A stretch of DNA of 64,000 bases, from assembly GCF_000006565.2 (NCBI RefSeq), contig NC_031477.1, forward strand, positions 5,852,183 to 5,916,182. The letters are read 5' to 3'. The stretch comes from Toxoplasma gondii ME49 (taxonomy: Eukaryota; Apicomplexa; Conoidasida; Eucoccidiorida; Sarcocystidae). The notes beneath the pieces are model-generated. The model saw only the letters and a program-made list of their open reading frames with translations. It had not been told where the DNA came from and searched no databases. Made by a program: the position numbers and the translations under genes. This document shows, in pieces, positions 61,101 to 64,000 of the stretch (position 1 is its first letter; the number at the start of each line of letters is the position of its first letter).

Positions 61101-63437
61101 CTCGCTTCTGCACAAAAACTTGGGGAGACAAATTCAAGCACGCCGCATCCACCAGGGTCACCGATTTACACGTTAGAGTCGATTGTTCTCTCATCGTGTT
61201 CACTGCATTAGCTCGCGTGAAGCTGATTCACCCCCCTTTCGCGCTACACCCTCTGTAATAATGCATTACTTACGCATAGATTAACATAGATATATATATA
61301 TATATATTCCGATAAATGGGTCCGAAGACAGTGTGGCCGAGAAAGAAATATGAAATGAGGCCCCTTATACGTCTTGAGCCATGTAGCGAGCGACGAGTTG
61401 ACCCGGCAGCTTCCCGTGAGCGCCAGAGGATGTGAACGTACCGTGTTTGCATTGATGTCGAGGAAGAGTTTCCGAATTGTGTGCTGATCGAGCTTGACGA
61501 CCAGCCAAGCTCCGTCGGGCGCATAGACCTCTTTGATGTATGAGCAGCACTCCGACAACAGCGTCTTCTCAATTCGATTTTTCACCATCACTGCATAGTT
61601 GTAGTCCTCGTCGTTAACCAGAGGCACGACGATGATGGGGGTCTGAATCTTTTGCGCTGCGTTTATGATTTCCTTGATACGGGGAACCCCAAGCGTCACG
61701 TTCATGGAGGCCACACCTACGACCCAAAATAAACCACGAGAAGAAATGAGTGAGAAGCTCGTATGCCAAGAAACAGGCTGTATGCAAACATGCAGACGTG
61801 CAGACCTCCTTGGATGCGCACGCTAAAACCGTCACATACCTGCAGCTTTGTCTTGCTCTGAGCCATTTCCTGACCTGGCTCTCTGGTATACGCTCTACTA
61901 TTACGTTTTCACTGAGATGCCTAACTCCACATGTCTTTCGCACTGCACCCCATGACGTCCTGCCGTTCGAGTACGCAAACGCACACGTACATTTATATTA
62001 ATGTATATTTATCTTTGCCAATACATTTGTCGGGCGTCCCGGAAGGAAAGTCTGCGAGCTGGTCGCAAGGCCCAGCAAAGATGGCGCTTGAAGGATCGAC
62101 CCTGAGCTTGTCCAGGTCTCCTCAAGCGCGTTTGGCAAACTGACCGGGGACAGACACATCTTAAAGGTCTCACTACGTCACGTTTGCTTGTTTTCTCGGA
62201 TTCGCCTTTGTCGCCTTCCCGCTGGCCCCCGAAAGTGGTTCCGTCCAATTGTCCGGCTTTCTGGGTCGCTGTTCCCGTCTTGTTTGACTTTTTTCTGCTG
62301 CAGCAACGGCCTTGCAGCTCACTCTCTTCTTTCGGTGTGGCATTTGTCAATTCATGAAGCGAAATGGAATCAGCCGATTGGTGATCCTTTGGGTACACAG
62401 TGCGATCTCCTTTATCAAGGTCGGTAGCGCACTCCACAGGCAGAGTACATCTTATACGGTTGGTTAGCTACTACCTTTTATACCTTCCTCCCGGATTGGG
62501 TCTACGGCCAGACTACATCAACGACTCGTAGTCTAGACTCTTAAGAAAAAAGGTCGGTAACGAAGACCTAGGAGCCGCATTTTATGTTTAATCGAGAATC
62601 GACCTTTCGTTGGCATTTTTCGACGGCGGTGAGGCACCTACCTGCAAAGTGGAACGTCTTGAGCGTCATCTGCGTGCCTGGTTCGCCAATCGACTGGGCA
62701 CCCATGGCTCCGACAGCCTCTCCAGCTTCGCTGATGGCCTTGACGTATTTCCGCCAGCTGCATCTCAGGAATTCGAGAATGTGTCTTACTGTGACCCATT
62801 GGTGTTTGCTGAATTTCCATTTTCTTTCGGGGAGACCAAGGTCGCCGTTTCGACACCCACTGCTCGATCCAGGGCAGCCTGGCGTCGGGGCAAGACCCTT
62901 CTCGTGACCTTCGAATTCTGGAAAGGAACGCGACATATCTGGAGTCTGCCAAGTGTCTCGAGAGACCATGTCGGTCTCTTCGTCGCCCGCGGCGGACGGA
63001 TCTTCCGCCTCGCTCTTAGTCTTCACACCTCTCGCCTGAAGAGCAGTTTCGCAGTCGGGCACTATCCACTGCCTTCGTTCGATGCCGAAGCCCTGACGTC
63101 TCCAGCAGGCAAGCAGACTGTCGTAGCTGTCTTGCGTCAGCCCAGGTTTCTCGCGGTCGCTTTCGCGATACTCTGCAACATCTGCGGCTTTCCGTTCCAG
63201 CCACGCCCACAACTCGTCCTGGAAAAGACGCACGCGCTCCGTCCCGCTCTGGTGGGTCGGTGCTTCCTCGAGAGCAACTTGTTGGTGCTCACACAAAGGC
63301 AGGGGCACAACCTCAGCTGTTCGCGTCAAGAGGAACGCACTCCACTTTAGAATTTCAAACGGCAGAAGCGGTACGTGTTGCTCGCGAATCGGCAACCACT
63401 CGTACACTGCGACGTGCGCCAGAAGATTCCCGCGAAC
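58159..63437 (-). CDS. RPC1: RNA polymerase III largest subunit RPC1, C-terminal 611 residues (5' end beyond window)
   Basis: Nuclear catalytic subunit of RNA polymerase III, which makes tRNA and 5S rRNA. Seven exons on the minus strand: 62642-63437, 61442-61716, 60455-60599, 59561-59760, 58829-58950, 58345-58560 and 58159-58240. Splice phases agree at every junction. Diagnostic blocks: [20 protein letters not shown] and [18 protein letters not shown] (bridge-helix and trigger-loop region), [96 protein letters not shown] and [15 protein letters not shown]. The RNA polymerase III rather than I or II assignment rests on [20 protein letters not shown] and the short tail. The last exon (27 codons) rests only on a perfect GTAAGT donor with a TTCCAG acceptor; without it the protein ends at a TAA at 58341-58343. 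Exons upstream of 63437 lie outside the window. Confidence 0.88.
61290..61308. repeat. (TA)n microsatellite in an RPC1 intron
   Basis: A run of alternating T and A in the intron between the exons ending at 61442 and starting at 60599 (minus strand). No role apparent; possible length polymorphism. Confidence 0.85.
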
Positions 63438-64000
63438 CTAAAAAACGCAGAAACAGAGAAGTCACGGTTCTCAGTGTAGAAACAGGGAAGGCTCCAGGCA
63501 GTGACAGAGTCGTGAAGAGACCAGAGAAGCACACGTGATCGACAGAGAGAACCAATGAGCGAGGAGGGTTCGAGTCAAAGGCGTACAGCGACAGACGGTC
63601 AAGGTGGAGGGAGGAACCAAGACCGGAAACGCTACACAGAACTGCTGGACAGGAAACACCGGAGGGCAACAGGGGACGAGCTGAAGACGCAGCTCGGCAA
63701 TGCAAGGGAAATGTAGGTCGGTGGCAATGTCTCGGCATCTTGAAGGAGGACAGAACATCCACTGCACGGCGGACAGAAAAACACCCGCAAAACAGGGAGA
63801 GACCTTCGAGAGTCTGATCCTATGATGTTTCGTCTTCCAAGAGCCAATTCCCCCCTTCCCCCTCCCCACTCCCTAGGAATGCCTTCTTTTCGCTCTGCGA
63901 AGGTTCCCTTTTCGCTCCTGTTCACCGTTCCGAAAGTCTTCTCTCCTGCAGCGCCCTCCCGCCTTTCCGCCTTTTTCGGGTTTTTAATGATTCCCTCTGT
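63438..64000 (-). other. RPC1 intron and upstream sequence at window edge
   Basis: The stretch reads pyrimidine-rich on the minus strand and ends in GCGTTTTTTAG before the exon starting at 63437, as expected for an intron. Open minus-strand frames here (63355-63925) carry no RPC1 motif and are taken as intronic. Confidence 0.5.

Overview
The window looks like nuclear DNA of a tissue-cyst coccidian (Apicomplexa, Sarcocystidae: the Toxoplasma/Neospora/Hammondia/Besnoitia group). Genes are intron-rich with GT-AG introns. There is a plastid-type IspD with a leader typical of apicoplast proteins. Two proteins carry an internal membrane segment followed by RRLAE, the form of motif cut by the coccidian Golgi protease ASP5. 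Species and chromosome cannot be fixed from the sequence alone.

Left two thirds (1 to about 41,760, + strand): a tandem array of highly diverged small multi-exon genes of a family I do not recognise. They fall into three classes in a fixed order, alpha - beta - gamma. Alpha genes have a recessed hydrophobic segment, an RRLAE motif, a basic NLS-like exon and a helical C-terminal domain. Beta genes have a signal-peptide-like exon, small exons and the same C-terminal domain. Gamma genes have a related signal-peptide-like exon, an NLS-like exon, several acidic/hydrophobic exons and a tiny acidic last exon. Unit A (cut by the left edge) holds betaA 398-2354 and gammaA 2772-11526. Unit B holds alphaB 14902-17930, betaB about 18851-21667 and gammaB 21840-27852. 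Unit C holds alphaC 31108-33697, betaC 34819-37300 and gammaC 37795-41753. Nearly every intron in these genes is phase 1, so exons can be duplicated, swapped or skipped without breaking the frame, and the classes do share exons in a mosaic way. A small two-exon secreted-protein candidate sits between units B and C (29246-29703). The working hypothesis is a new family of exported, probably nucleus-directed, parasite proteins.

Boundary (about 42,140-43,290): an array of roughly 151-bp monomers containing two nearly identical 302-bp dimers separates the family array from conserved genes.

Right third (43.8-64 kb): ordinary housekeeping genes. These are a SEN54-like tRNA-splicing endonuclease subunit (-), IspD of the apicoplast isoprenoid pathway (+), a small secreted YscW/YbaY-like protein (-), Mediator subunit 7 (-), and the C-terminal half of the RNA polymerase III largest subunit RPC1 (-, 5' end beyond the window). 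SEN54 and IspD diverge from one intergenic region.

All exon models were built by eye from splice signals, reading-frame continuity and comparison between copies. No alignment, database search or transcript evidence was available.
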